A stretch of DNA of 6,213 nucleotides from CAZTCJ01 sp964612085 (GCA_964612085.1 CAZTCJ010000143.1:1-6213); one strand, 5' to 3'; shown: positions 1 to 6,213, numbered from the stretch's first letter. Notes: a model not told the origin generated them from the sequence alone. Made by a program: numbers and translations.

Positions 1-354
1 GCCGCCCGCCACGGCGACGTCGACCTCGCCCGCCTTGAGGCCGCTCGCCGCCATCATGACGGTCTTCATGCCCGAGCCGCACATCTTGTTGATGGTGGTA
101 CACGGAATGGTGTTGGGGATGCCCGCCTTGATCGAGGCCTGGCGCGCGGGCGCCTGGCCCTGGCCCGCGGGCAGCACGCAGCCCATCACCACCTCGTCCA
201 CGTCGCCGGGGGCGACGCGCGCCTGCTCCAGCGCCGCCGCGATCGCCGCCGCGCCCAGTTCGGAGGCTGTCAAAGCCCCCAGCTCGCCTTGGAAAGAGCC
301 GCAGGCGGTGCGCGCCGCACCCACGATCACGATGGGATCCGTTTCGGTCGTCAT
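1..354 (-). CDS. acetyl-CoA acetyltransferase (thiolase), N-terminal part, cut by window edge
   Basis: The first 118 codons of a thiolase-family enzyme, which condenses two acetyl-CoA to acetoacetyl-CoA or runs the reverse thiolysis in the cytoplasm. The protein begins MTTETDPIVIVGAARTACGS, the standard thiolase N-terminus. It carries GCVLPAGQGQAPARQA at about residues 58-73 and the nucleophile motif NKMCGSGMK, with the acyl-accepting cysteine at Cys92 (usually near residue 89-90 in the family). It runs off the left edge at VAVAGG, just before the conserved segment that normally follows, so the His and second Cys active-site residues cannot be checked. The ATG at 354 is supported by AGGAGA at 365-360, five bases upstream. 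It lies 46 bp downstream of the isovaleryl-CoA dehydrogenase on the same strand, probably co-transcribed, which suggests a role in leucine catabolism. A role in polyhydroxybutyrate or general fatty-acid metabolism is equally possible from sequence alone. Confidence 0.93.
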   Translation of the reverse strand, partial: MTTETDPIVIVGAARTACGSFQGELGALTASELGAAAIAAALEQARVAPGDVDEVVMGCVLPAGQGQAPARQASIKAGIPNTIPCTTINKMCGSGMKTVMMAASGLKAGEVDVAVAGG

Positions 355-400
355 GGCAGTCTCCTGATGGTTTCTTGGTCTGACCCGGCCTTTGCGGCTG

Positions 401-1573
401 TTACCGTGTTTCTTCGAACAGTTCCCGGCCGATCAGCATGCGGCGGATCTCCGAGGTGCCCGCGCCGATCTCGTAGAGTTTGGCGTCGCGCAGCAGACGG
501 CCCGTGGGATAGTCGTTGATATAGCCGTTGCCGCCCAAGATCTGGATGGCATCGAGCGCCACTTCCGTCGCCCGTTCGGCGGCATAAAGGATCGCGCCCG
601 CCGCGTCCTTGCGCGTGGTGCGGCCCTCGTCGCAGGCCTTCGCCACCGCATAGACGTAAGCCCGGCTCGCATTCATCACCGTATACATGTCGGCGATCTT
701 GCCCTGGATGAGCTGGAACTGGCCGATGGACTGGCCGAATTGCTTGCGCTCATGAACGTAAGGCAGAACGATATCGAGGGCCGCCCGCATGACGCCCAGC
801 GGCCCAGCGGCAAGCACCGCGCGTTCGTAATCCAGACCGCTCATCAGTACGCCGACGCCGCCATTGACGGGGCCCATGACGTTTTCCTTCGGCACCCGGC
901 AGTTTTCGAACACCAGTTCGCAGGTGTCGGAGCCGCGCATGCCCAGCTTGTCGAGCTTCTGGGAGGTGGAAAAGCCTTCCATGCCCTTCTCGATCAGAAA
1001 AGCCGTGATGCCGTGGGGGCCCGCTTCCGGATCGGTCTTGGCATACACCACCAGAACATCCGCTTCCGGACCGTTGGTGATCCACATCTTGGTGCCGTTC
1101 AGAAGATAATGGTCGCCCTTGTCTTCCGCCCGCAGACGCATGGAGACCACGTCGGAGCCGGAGCCCGGCTCGCTCATGGCCAGCGCGCCCACATGCTCGC
1201 CGGAAATCAGCTTCGGCAGATACTGGTCCTGCTGGTCGTCCGTGCCCCACCGGTGGATCTGGTTGACGCACAGATTGGAATGGGCGCCGTAGGACAAGCC
1301 GACGCTGGCCGACCCCCGGGAGACTTCTTCCATGGCCACGCAATGGGCCAGATAGCCGAGCCCCGCGCCGCCCTTGTCTTCCGCGACCGTGATGCCGTGA
1401 AGCCCCATCTCGCCCAGCACGGGCCACAGATGACGGGGGAACTGGTTGGTCCGGTCGATCTCGTCCGCGATCGGAGCGATACGGTCGGCGGTCATGGTCT
1501 CGACGGCAGACCGGAGCATGTCGAGATCCTCGCCCAGCCCGAAATCGAAATCGCGCATAGCGTTGGGAATCAT
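401..1573 (-). CDS. ivd: isovaleryl-CoA dehydrogenase
   Basis: A complete 390-residue acyl-CoA dehydrogenase, the usual length for the family. It oxidises isovaleryl-CoA to 3-methylcrotonyl-CoA with FAD, passing electrons to electron-transfer flavoprotein; this is the first committed step of leucine breakdown after the branched-chain keto-acid dehydrogenase. FAD/substrate-binding signatures are visible: AMSEPGSGSDV (132-142), KMWITNGPEADV (162-173), RKQFGQSIGQFQLIQ (276-290) and ILGGNGYINDYPTGRLLRDAK (345-365). The subfamily call rests on the catalytic base. In isovaleryl-CoA dehydrogenases it is a Glu in the DLER-type motif, here GLDYERAVLAAGPLG with Glu250. The position used by medium- and short-chain enzymes is Ala371 in YEIGAGTSEIRR. 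The ATG at 1573 has AGGAG at 1586-1582, eight bases upstream; Met6 is a possible but less likely start. It is followed by a thiolase gene, as expected for a catabolic cluster. Confidence 0.95.
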   Translation of the reverse strand: MIPNAMRDFDFGLGEDLDMLRSAVETMTADRIAPIADEIDRTNQFPRHLWPVLGEMGLHGITVAEDKGGAGLGYLAHCVAMEEVSRGSASVGLSYGAHSNLCVNQIHRWGTDDQQDQYLPKLISGEHVGALAMSEPGSGSDVVSMRLRAEDKGDHYLLNGTKMWITNGPEADVLVVYAKTDPEAGPHGITAFLIEKGMEGFSTSQKLDKLGMRGSDTCELVFENCRVPKENVMGPVNGGVGVLMSGLDYERAVLAAGPLGVMRAALDIVLPYVHERKQFGQSIGQFQLIQGKIADMYTVMNASRAYVYAVAKACDEGRTTRKDAAGAILYAAERATEVALDAIQILGGNGYINDYPTGRLLRDAKLYEIGAGTSEIRRMLIGRELFEETR

Positions 1574-1591
1574 GAAGGCTTCTCCTCAAGC

Positions 1592-1608
1592 AGGCGGTTC
1601 GTCCGCCT
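1592..1608 (-). other. hairpin in the leader of the isovaleryl-CoA dehydrogenase gene
   Basis: A perfect 6-bp inverted repeat, AGGCGG and CCGCCT, with a 5-base loop. It sits five bases upstream of the AGGAG ribosome binding site of the dehydrogenase. It could be a leader structure that affects translation or a regulator binding site. There is no T-run after it on the minus strand, so it does not look like a terminator there. On the plus strand it is followed by a T-rich stretch, but no plus-strand gene ends here. The function is unproven. Confidence 0.35.
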
Positions 1609-1619
1609 TTGCTCTTTGC

Positions 1620-1651
1620 AAAAAATCGCGAGGATCCCGGAACGCGGGATC
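1620..1651 (-). terminator. possible terminator after the kelch-protein gene
   Basis: On the minus strand a perfect 7-bp stem (GATCCCG / CGGGATC, 1651-1633, 5-base loop) begins inside the TGA stop codon of the kelch gene. After a 7-base gap (1632-1626) comes TTTTTT at 1625-1620. A second short stem (GAGCC / GGCTC, 1667-1654) lies just before it inside the last codons. A stem plus T6 is terminator-like, but the 7-base gap between stem and T-run is longer than in a classical intrinsic terminator, so efficiency is doubtful. If real, it separates the kelch gene from the leucine-catabolism genes. Confidence 0.4.
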
Positions 1652-2621
1652 AGGAGCCTGACGGCTCGAACACTTCGACCACATCGGCCTCGGTGAAGAC
1701 CGCGAAGACGCCCGCGCCGGAGCCGCCGCCGATGACGTACCAGCGGCCATTGACCGCCGCCGAAACGAGCCCGTGGCGGGGCGTGGGCAAAGGCGTGGCC
1801 GCCGCCCAGCGGCTCGAGGACACGCTCATGACGTCGTGCTCGGAATAGGTCTTGAGCATCTCCTGGGCAACCCCGCCCGTCACATGGATGCGGCCCTTGA
1901 TCATAGCCGCCGTGTGGCCGGAGCGCGCCCGCGGCATATCGGTCAGGCGCTGCCAGCGGCCGCTCGCCAGATCGAGCCGGTCCACCCGCGCCGACTGGGT
2001 CGTGCCCACCCGTCCGCCGAGGACGTAAAGCTGGCCGTCATCGGCGAATGCGGCGAAATCGCTGCGGCGCTCTGGCAGGGTCCAGGAGGCTTGAGCCCAT
2101 TTGCCCGTGCCGGGATCGTAGACCACCGTGCGGTTCGCGCCGGGTCCGACGCCGCCGAAGGCATAGAGCCGACCGTCATGGGCGATCATGGCATGGCCCG
2201 CGCGCCCGGCCGGCATGGCGGGCCCTTCGCGCCATTCGCTTTCCACCGTGTCGTAAATCCACAGATCGGCGGTCTCGTCTTCCGTCTGGGCTTCATAGCC
2301 GCCGGTCAGATAGATCTGGGCGCCCATGGCCGTCATGCCAAAGCGCTCGCGGCCCTCAGGCAAAGCCGGCAGAGGCCGCCACAGCTCGACGCTGGTGTCA
2401 TACACCTCGAACACGTCGCGCGGACCCAGTACGCTGGCGCCGCCCGCCACATAAATCTGGCCGTCGAGCACCGCCGCGCCGGAATTGGAGCGCGCGGTAT
2501 CCATGGGCCGGGAGGCGCGCCAGGCCCCGTCCTGAGCACTGGCGGGAACCGCCGTCAGGCACAAAAGGCCAAGGCAACCGGCCCAGAAGGCCAGGCGGGA
2601 AAGAACGGGAATTCGGATCAC
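1650..2621 (-). CDS. secreted kelch-repeat (six-bladed beta-propeller) protein, function unknown
   Basis: A 323-residue protein from the GTG at 2621. The N-terminus has a basic start (IRIPVLSRL), a hydrophobic core (about residues 11-25) and an AxA site at PASA/QDG, predicting signal peptidase I cleavage after residue 29 and export to the periplasm or beyond. The mature part is built of six kelch-type repeats, each with a Gly-Gly pair (60-61, 107-108, 156-157, 202-203, 249-250, 298-299), a following Tyr-Asp in several blades (YDT 74, YDT 123, YDP 168) and a Trp closing the blade (81, 130, 175, 223, 272). Trp34 near the N-terminus appears to complete the last blade with the C-terminal VVEVFEPS strand, a normal propeller closure. 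No enzymatic domain is visible. Such propellers usually bind protein or sugar; I assign no specific role. An upstream in-frame ATG at 2654 would add 11 residues, but it lacks a ribosome binding site and would give an unusually long, charged n-region. Confidence 0.87.
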   Translation of the reverse strand: MIRIPVLSRLAFWAGCLGLLCLTAVPASAQDGAWRASRPMDTARSNSGAAVLDGQIYVAGGASVLGPRDVFEVYDTSVELWRPLPALPEGRERFGMTAMGAQIYLTGGYEAQTEDETADLWIYDTVESEWREGPAMPAGRAGHAMIAHDGRLYAFGGVGPGANRTVVYDPGTGKWAQASWTLPERRSDFAAFADDGQLYVLGGRVGTTQSARVDRLDLASGRWQRLTDMPRARSGHTAAMIKGRIHVTGGVAQEMLKTYSEHDVMSVSSSRWAAATPLPTPRHGLVSAAVNGRWYVIGGGSGAGVFAVFTEADVVEVFEPSGS

Positions 2622-2631
2622 GGCAACCGGT

Positions 2632-2637
2632 CTCCTT
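2632..2637 (-). promoter_or_regulatory. ribosome binding site that selects the GTG start of the kelch gene
   Basis: AAGGAG on the minus strand, ten bases before GTG at 2621-2619. It lies inside the reading frame that would be used if the upstream ATG at 2654 were the start. No comparable site precedes that ATG. The downstream GTG also yields a normal signal peptide, which supports it as the true start. Confidence 0.7.
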
Positions 2638-2665
2638 GTTGGATCTCGCCTCATGCGACATATCT

Positions 2666-2682
2666 GGGCGCCCCGGGCGCCC
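2666..2682 (-). terminator. strong GC hairpin right after mgtE, possible terminator or RNA-end structure
   Basis: A perfect 7-bp inverted repeat made only of G and C (GGGCGCC / GGCGCCC) with a 3-base loop, starting three bases after the mgtE stop codon. Its stability and position suggest a transcript-end or pausing structure for mgtE. No T-run follows on the minus strand (the next bases are AGATATGTCG), so it is not a standard intrinsic terminator. It may instead block exonucleases at the 3' end or allow partial read-through into the kelch gene. Confidence 0.4.
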
Positions 2683-2685
2683 GTG

Positions 2686-4080
2686 TCACGTCACAAGTAC
2701 AATAGTGGCAAGTCCGAGAAAAACGAAGAAGCCCGCCACGTCGGTCACGGTGGTCACGAAAACCGTGGAGGCCAGCGCCGGATCGATGCCGAAACGCTGC
2801 AAGGTCAAGGGCACCAGAATGCCCGACAGCCCCGCCAGCGCCAGATTGATGATCATGGCCAGCCCCACCACACCGCCCAGAACCGGGCTTTGGAACCAGA
2901 TCCAGGCGACGATGCCCATGATCACGGCAAACAGGACGCCATTGAGGCTGCCCACCAGGCTTTCGCGCATGACGATGCGCAAGGCGTTGGAGGGTGTCAG
3001 GTCCCGTGTGGCGATGGAACGCACCGCGACGGTGAGCGTCTGGGTGCCCGCATTGCCGCCCATGGAGGCGACGATGGGCATGAGGATGGCGAGCGCCACC
3101 ACCTCGGTGATCGAGTCCTCGAACAGGCTGATGATGATGGAGGCGAGCACGGCGGTCAGCAGATTGACGAACAGCCAGGAGAAGCGCCGCCGCGTCGTGG
3201 TCAGCACATTGTCGCTCAGGCCTTCCTCGCCGACCCCGCCGAGCGCCAGCACGTCTTCCTCGTGCTCTTCCTGGATCACGTCGATGATGTCATCGACGGT
3301 CAGCATGCCCACGAGCCGCCCATCCTGATCGACCACCGGCGCGGACACGAGATTATACTGCTGGAAGAGATAAGCGACCTCCTCCTGCTCCATATCCGCC
3401 TCGATCACCGTGGGCTCGCTGTCCATGATGTGGCCCAGCACCACGTCGCGCTTTTCCCGCAACAGGCGGCTCAACGGCACGGTGCCGATGGGATGAAGCG
3501 TGGGATCGACCACGAAGATCTCGAAAAACTCGTCCGGCAGGCCCTCGCCGTCCCGGGCGAAATCGATCACCTGGCCGACGGTCCAGAATTCGGGCACCGA
3601 GATCAGGTCGCGCTGCATCAGGCGGCCGGCGCTGTATTCCGGATACTGAAGGTTCAGCTCGACCGCGAGGCGCTCCTGTTCGGGCACCTGGGCCAGGATC
3701 TCCTGCTGGCGCTCTTCTTCCAGGTCTTCCAGAAGATAGACCGCATCGTCACTATCGAGCGCCGCAACCGCCTCGGCGATCACCGACGGTTCGACCTCCT
3801 GGAGCACGCCGTCACGCACATCCTCGTCAAGTTCGGAAAGGACCTCAGGCGCCAGCTCTTCACCGAGCGCTGCCAGAAGCGCACGGCGCTCGAAGGGACG
3901 CAGCAGCCCGATCAGGTCGGCCACATCCGCCGCATGGAGCGGCGCCACGAGCTGGCGCACGGCCTCGTCATTACGGGCATCCAGCGCCTCGACCACGGCC
4001 CGCACGAATTCCGGCGAGAGCGCATAGTCCTCGCTCAGATACGGCGTCTGGTCGTCCAGTTGTACGGCTGGATCGGTCAC
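2686..4080 (-). CDS. mgtE: MgtE-type magnesium transporter
   Basis: A complete 464-residue inner-membrane Mg2+ channel, close to the usual length of about 450. Domains in order: an acidic helical MgtE N-domain (about 20-150), two CBS domains (about 155-215 and 216-275, the second containing VSAPVVDQDGRLVGMLTVDD), a connecting plug helix (about 278-298), then five membrane segments (about 300-320, 326-345, 375-397, 401-425, 436-461). Pore-family signatures are present: PIVASMGGNAGTQTL (335-349) and FVTTVTDVAGF (441-451). Asp447 matches the pore aspartate that binds Mg2+ in characterised MgtE proteins. In the family the N and CBS domains sense cytosolic Mg2+ and close the pore. The start is GTG at 4080: an in-frame TGA lies five codons upstream, GAGGG sits nine bases before it, and the next ATG is far inside the protein. 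It is flanked by a malic enzyme upstream and a kelch protein downstream. Confidence 0.96.
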   Translation of the reverse strand: MTDPAVQLDDQTPYLSEDYALSPEFVRAVVEALDARNDEAVRQLVAPLHAADVADLIGLLRPFERRALLAALGEELAPEVLSELDEDVRDGVLQEVEPSVIAEAVAALDSDDAVYLLEDLEEERQQEILAQVPEQERLAVELNLQYPEYSAGRLMQRDLISVPEFWTVGQVIDFARDGEGLPDEFFEIFVVDPTLHPIGTVPLSRLLREKRDVVLGHIMDSEPTVIEADMEQEEVAYLFQQYNLVSAPVVDQDGRLVGMLTVDDIIDVIQEEHEEDVLALGGVGEEGLSDNVLTTTRRRFSWLFVNLLTAVLASIIISLFEDSITEVVALAILMPIVASMGGNAGTQTLTVAVRSIATRDLTPSNALRIVMRESLVGSLNGVLFAVIMGIVAWIWFQSPVLGGVVGLAMIINLALAGLSGILVPLTLQRFGIDPALASTVFVTTVTDVAGFFVFLGLATIVLVT

Positions 4081-4112
4081 GTGCGGTATCCCTCACGAAT
4101 GCGGAAAAGAAT

Positions 4113-4134
4113 GGCGTATTGTGCAGCATACGCC
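4113..4134 (-). terminator. hairpin between maeB and mgtE, weak terminator or mgtE leader element
   Basis: A perfect 7-bp stem (GGCGTAT / ATACGCC) with an 8-base loop, followed on the minus strand by ATTCTTTTC. The T-rich tail makes it a plausible though imperfect terminator for the malic enzyme, whose stop codon lies about 60 bases upstream. It equally lies 32 bases before the mgtE start and could be in its leader. An 8-bp palindrome, GTGCGCAC, adjoins it at 4135-4142. The whole 115-bp gap (4081-4195) is more AT-rich near the maeB stop. I found no confident promoter boxes, and the space is too short for a full M-box Mg2+ riboswitch of roughly 170 bases. Confidence 0.35.
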
Positions 4135-4195
4135 GTGCGCACCCTAGAGGGGATAACGCACAGCGCCAAACTCAAATTAAATCCGACGAAAAACT

Positions 4196-6213
4196 CTATC
4201 CGGCGGAGGCGTCCTGGGCGTCGGCGACCGCTACGGCCGTCATATTGACGATGCCCCGCACCGTCACCGAATTCGACAGGATATGGGCCGGACGCGCCAT
4301 GCCGACGAGGGCCGGACCGACGCTCAAACCGTCATTGGCCGCCCAACACAGATTATAGGCGATATTCGCCGCATCGAGATTGGGCATGATCAGGAGATTC
4401 GCCGGTCCTGTCAGGGCCGAATGGCCCATGATCTGTTGGCGGACTTCCGGAATGACCGCCGCATCGGCGCGCATCTCGCCATCCACCTCGAAATCCACCT
4501 TGCGGGCCTGGAGCAGCGCCAGGACCTGACGCATTTTCTGGGACGATGGATCCTCGCCCGCGCCGAAATTGCGGTGGGAGATGAGAGCGACGCGCGGCGT
4601 GCCGCCGAACCGGCGGACTTCCCGGGCCGCCAGCACCGTGATTTCGGCGAGCTGTTCCGCTGTCGGATCGAAATTCACATTGGTATCGGCGATGAACAGG
4701 AAGCCGCCCTTCAGGACGATCAGGCGCAGGCCCGCAGGCGTATGGACGCCGGGCGCCAGGCCGATCACATCCATCAGATGTTTCAGATGATCCTCGTAAC
4801 GCTCGCTGGTGCCGCAGATCACCGCGTCGGCCGAGCCGGCCCCGAGCAGCGTCGCCGCCAGCACCGTCGGCCGCGTGCGGATGTAGTTCTCGGCAATGGC
4901 GAGGGTCGCGCCGCGTCGTTCGGTCAGGCTCAGATACAAATTCTGCAGCTCTTGCTTGCGGCCGTTGTCTTCCGGATCGACGAAAGGCACATCCTCGCCC
5001 AGGCGGAAGCGCAGACCCAGTTCCTTGATCTGGGCTTCCATGATGCCGCGCCGCCCAATCAGCAGGGGTTCGGCGAAGCGGTCGTCGAGGGCGATCTGCA
5101 CGGCGCGCAGCACGCGCGGATCCTCGCCCTCGGCAAAGACCACCCGTTTGGGAGCCTGGCGGGCGGCCTCGAACACCGGCTCCATGACGGCGCCGGAACG
5201 GAAGACATAGCCCGACAGCTTGCGCTGATAGGCCGGAAAATCCGTAATCGGACGGCTGGCGACCCCGGAGTCGCAGGCCGCCTTGGCGACGGCGGGCGCG
5301 ACGGTTGTGATCAGGCGCGGGTCGAACGGCTTGGGCAGAATGTAATCGGGCCCGAAGCGCAGGGCATGACCGCGATAGGCGCGCGCCACCACATCTGAGG
5401 GCTCGGCCTTGGCGAGATCGGCGATGGCTTTCACGCAGGCCCGTTTCATCTCCTCGTTGATGGTGGTCGCCCCCGCATCGAGCGCACCCCGGAAGATGAA
5501 CGGAAAGCACAGCACATTGTTGACCTGATTGGGATAATCGGAGCGGCCCGTGGCGATGATGGCATCGCCGCGCGCCTCCAGCGCCACTTCGGGACGGATT
5601 TCCGGCTCCGGATTGGCGAGCGCCATGATGATCGGATGATCGTTCATGGCTTTGAGCCAGTCCGGCTTGACGATGCCCGGCGCCGACAGGCCCAGGAACA
5701 GGTCCGCCCCTTCGAAAATCTCGCCCAGGGTCCGTTTCGAAGTGTCCTGGGCATAGCGCTCCTTATACGGATCCATGCCCTTCTCGCGGCCCTTATAGAC
5801 CACGCCGTCCACATCGGAGACCGTGATGTTTTCCCGCCGCGCGCCCAGGGTCACCAGCAGATCGAGACAGGCGAGCGCCGCCGCGCCCGCCCCTGCGCAG
5901 GCGATCTTGATATCGGCGATGTCCTTGCCGCCCAGGGCCAGACCGTTGGTGACGGCCGCGCCCACCACGATGGCGGTGCCGTGCTGATCGTCATGGAACA
6001 CCGGAATGCCCATGCGCTCCTTGGCCAGGCGTTCGACCTCGAAGCACTCAGGGGCTTTGATGTCCTCCAGATTGATGGCGCCGAAAGTGGGCTCCAGGCT
6101 CGCCACGATGGCGGCCAGACGCTCCGGGTCCTGCTCATCGATCTCGATGTCGAAACAGTCGATCCCGGCGAATTTCTTGAACAGGACCGCCTTGCCTTCC
6201 ATCACCGGCTTGG
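4196..6213 (-). CDS. maeB: malic enzyme with C-terminal phosphotransacetylase-like domain, N-terminus cut by window edge
   Basis: The last ~671 codons of a cytoplasmic enzyme that oxidatively decarboxylates malate to pyruvate, making NAD(P)H. The frame is open to the right edge, where it reads KPVMEGKAVLFKKFAGID, so the GTG/ATG there are internal. Families of this design are about 750-770 residues, so roughly 80-100 N-terminal residues are missing, including the catalytic tyrosine region. Counting from the Val at 6205: NLEDIKAPECFEVE (45-58) and FHDDQHGTAIVV (70-81) carry metal and substrate acidic residues; GAGAAA (105-110) is the dinucleotide-binding turn; ANPEPEI (197-203) and TGRSDYPNQVNN (219-230) are typical of the NAD-binding domain. 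From about 340 to 660 the protein resembles phosphotransacetylase (for example VVFAEGEDPRVLRA at 355-368, and TLLGAGSADAVICG at 452-465). In this family that domain is regulatory, responding to acetyl-CoA, not catalytic. NAD versus NADP preference cannot be settled here; the MaeB name is by architecture. Confidence 0.95.
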   Translation of the reverse strand, partial: KPVMEGKAVLFKKFAGIDCFDIEIDEQDPERLAAIVASLEPTFGAINLEDIKAPECFEVERLAKERMGIPVFHDDQHGTAIVVGAAVTNGLALGGKDIADIKIACAGAGAAALACLDLLVTLGARRENITVSDVDGVVYKGREKGMDPYKERYAQDTSKRTLGEIFEGADLFLGLSAPGIVKPDWLKAMNDHPIIMALANPEPEIRPEVALEARGDAIIATGRSDYPNQVNNVLCFPFIFRGALDAGATTINEEMKRACVKAIADLAKAEPSDVVARAYRGHALRFGPDYILPKPFDPRLITTVAPAVAKAACDSGVASRPITDFPAYQRKLSGYVFRSGAVMEPVFEAARQAPKRVVFAEGEDPRVLRAVQIALDDRFAEPLLIGRRGIMEAQIKELGLRFRLGEDVPFVDPEDNGRKQELQNLYLSLTERRGATLAIAENYIRTRPTVLAATLLGAGSADAVICGTSERYEDHLKHLMDVIGLAPGVHTPAGLRLIVLKGGFLFIADTNVNFDPTAEQLAEITVLAAREVRRFGGTPRVALISHRNFGAGEDPSSQKMRQVLALLQARKVDFEVDGEMRADAAVIPEVRQQIMGHSALTGPANLLIMPNLDAANIAYNLCWAANDGLSVGPALVGMARPAHILSNSVTVRGIVNMTAVAVADAQDASAG

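Noticed and set aside
1567..1571. GAATC (GANTC, CcrM-type methylation site) overlapping the start of the isovaleryl-CoA dehydrogenase
   Set aside because: A single five-base site is expected by chance; other GANTC sites occur inside coding regions here, and nothing shows a regulatory role.
392..1696. Plus-strand open frame of 434 codons antisense to the isovaleryl-CoA dehydrogenase
   Set aside because: It has the antisense composition typical of high-GC genes, no domain, and fully overlaps a well-identified enzyme.
2535..2600. Kelch protein as a lipoprotein, because of cysteines in the hydrophobic N-terminal segment
   Set aside because: The cysteines sit inside the hydrophobic core with no proper lipobox, and a clear ASA/QD signal peptidase I site follows.
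4081..4195. M-box Mg2+ riboswitch upstream of mgtE
   Set aside because: The gap is only 115 bp, shorter than the known element, and I see just one simple hairpin rather than the multi-helix architecture.
2653..4248. Long plus-strand open frame of 531 codons antisense to mgtE
   Set aside because: It is a shadow of the GC-rich mgtE codons: rich in His, Arg, Gln and Asp, with no recognisable domain, whereas the minus-strand frame encodes an unmistakable MgtE.
4283..5398. Plus-strand open frame of 371 codons antisense to maeB
   Set aside because: It has no domain or credible ribosome binding site and is explained by mirror-image codon bias of the malic enzyme gene.
6200..6205. GTG/ATG at the right edge as the start of the malic enzyme
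   Set aside because: The frame stays open to the window edge and reads conserved residues (KPVMEGKAVLF), so these are internal codons; the true start lies outside the window.
1..6213. A hidden defence system, mobile element, CRISPR array or phage region
   Set aside because: Every reading frame of size is accounted for by housekeeping-type genes; there are no direct repeats, terminal inverted repeats, integrase, tRNA or spacer arrays.

Overview
The window is high-GC bacterial chromosome in which all five genes lie on the minus strand. They are ordinary metabolic and transport genes plus one secreted beta-propeller protein. The GC-rich codon use, clear AGGAG-type ribosome binding sites, the thiolase N-terminus, a malic enzyme fused to a phosphotransacetylase-like domain, and an isovaleryl-CoA dehydrogenase all fit an alphaproteobacterium. 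That taxonomic call is inference; there is no rRNA or marker gene to settle it.

In transcription order (right to left): the C-terminal two-thirds or more of a MaeB-type malic enzyme enters at the right edge (6213 to 4196). A 115-bp gap with a hairpin follows, then a complete MgtE magnesium transporter (4080 to 2686, GTG start). A 64-bp gap holding a strong all-GC hairpin leads to a secreted six-bladed kelch-type protein (2621 to 1650). I place its start at a GTG with a good ribosome binding site rather than at the upstream ATG. A 76-bp gap with two more hairpins precedes a complete isovaleryl-CoA dehydrogenase (1573 to 401). After 46 bp comes the N-terminal part of an acetyl-CoA acetyltransferase (thiolase), cut by the left edge (354 to 1).

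Functionally, the dehydrogenase and thiolase form a likely operon for leucine/isovalerate breakdown: the first oxidises isovaleryl-CoA, and the second could handle the acetoacetyl-CoA derived from the pathway's acetoacetate end product. The malic enzyme converts malate to pyruvate, needs a divalent metal, and sits upstream of a Mg2+ channel; a functional link there is only suggestive. The kelch protein has no assignable function.

No intergenic stretch exceeds 300 bp, and I see no RNA gene, mobile element, CRISPR array or broken gene. I found no convincing novel system. The points worth a second look are the kelch protein, its start site, and the hairpins at gene junctions.
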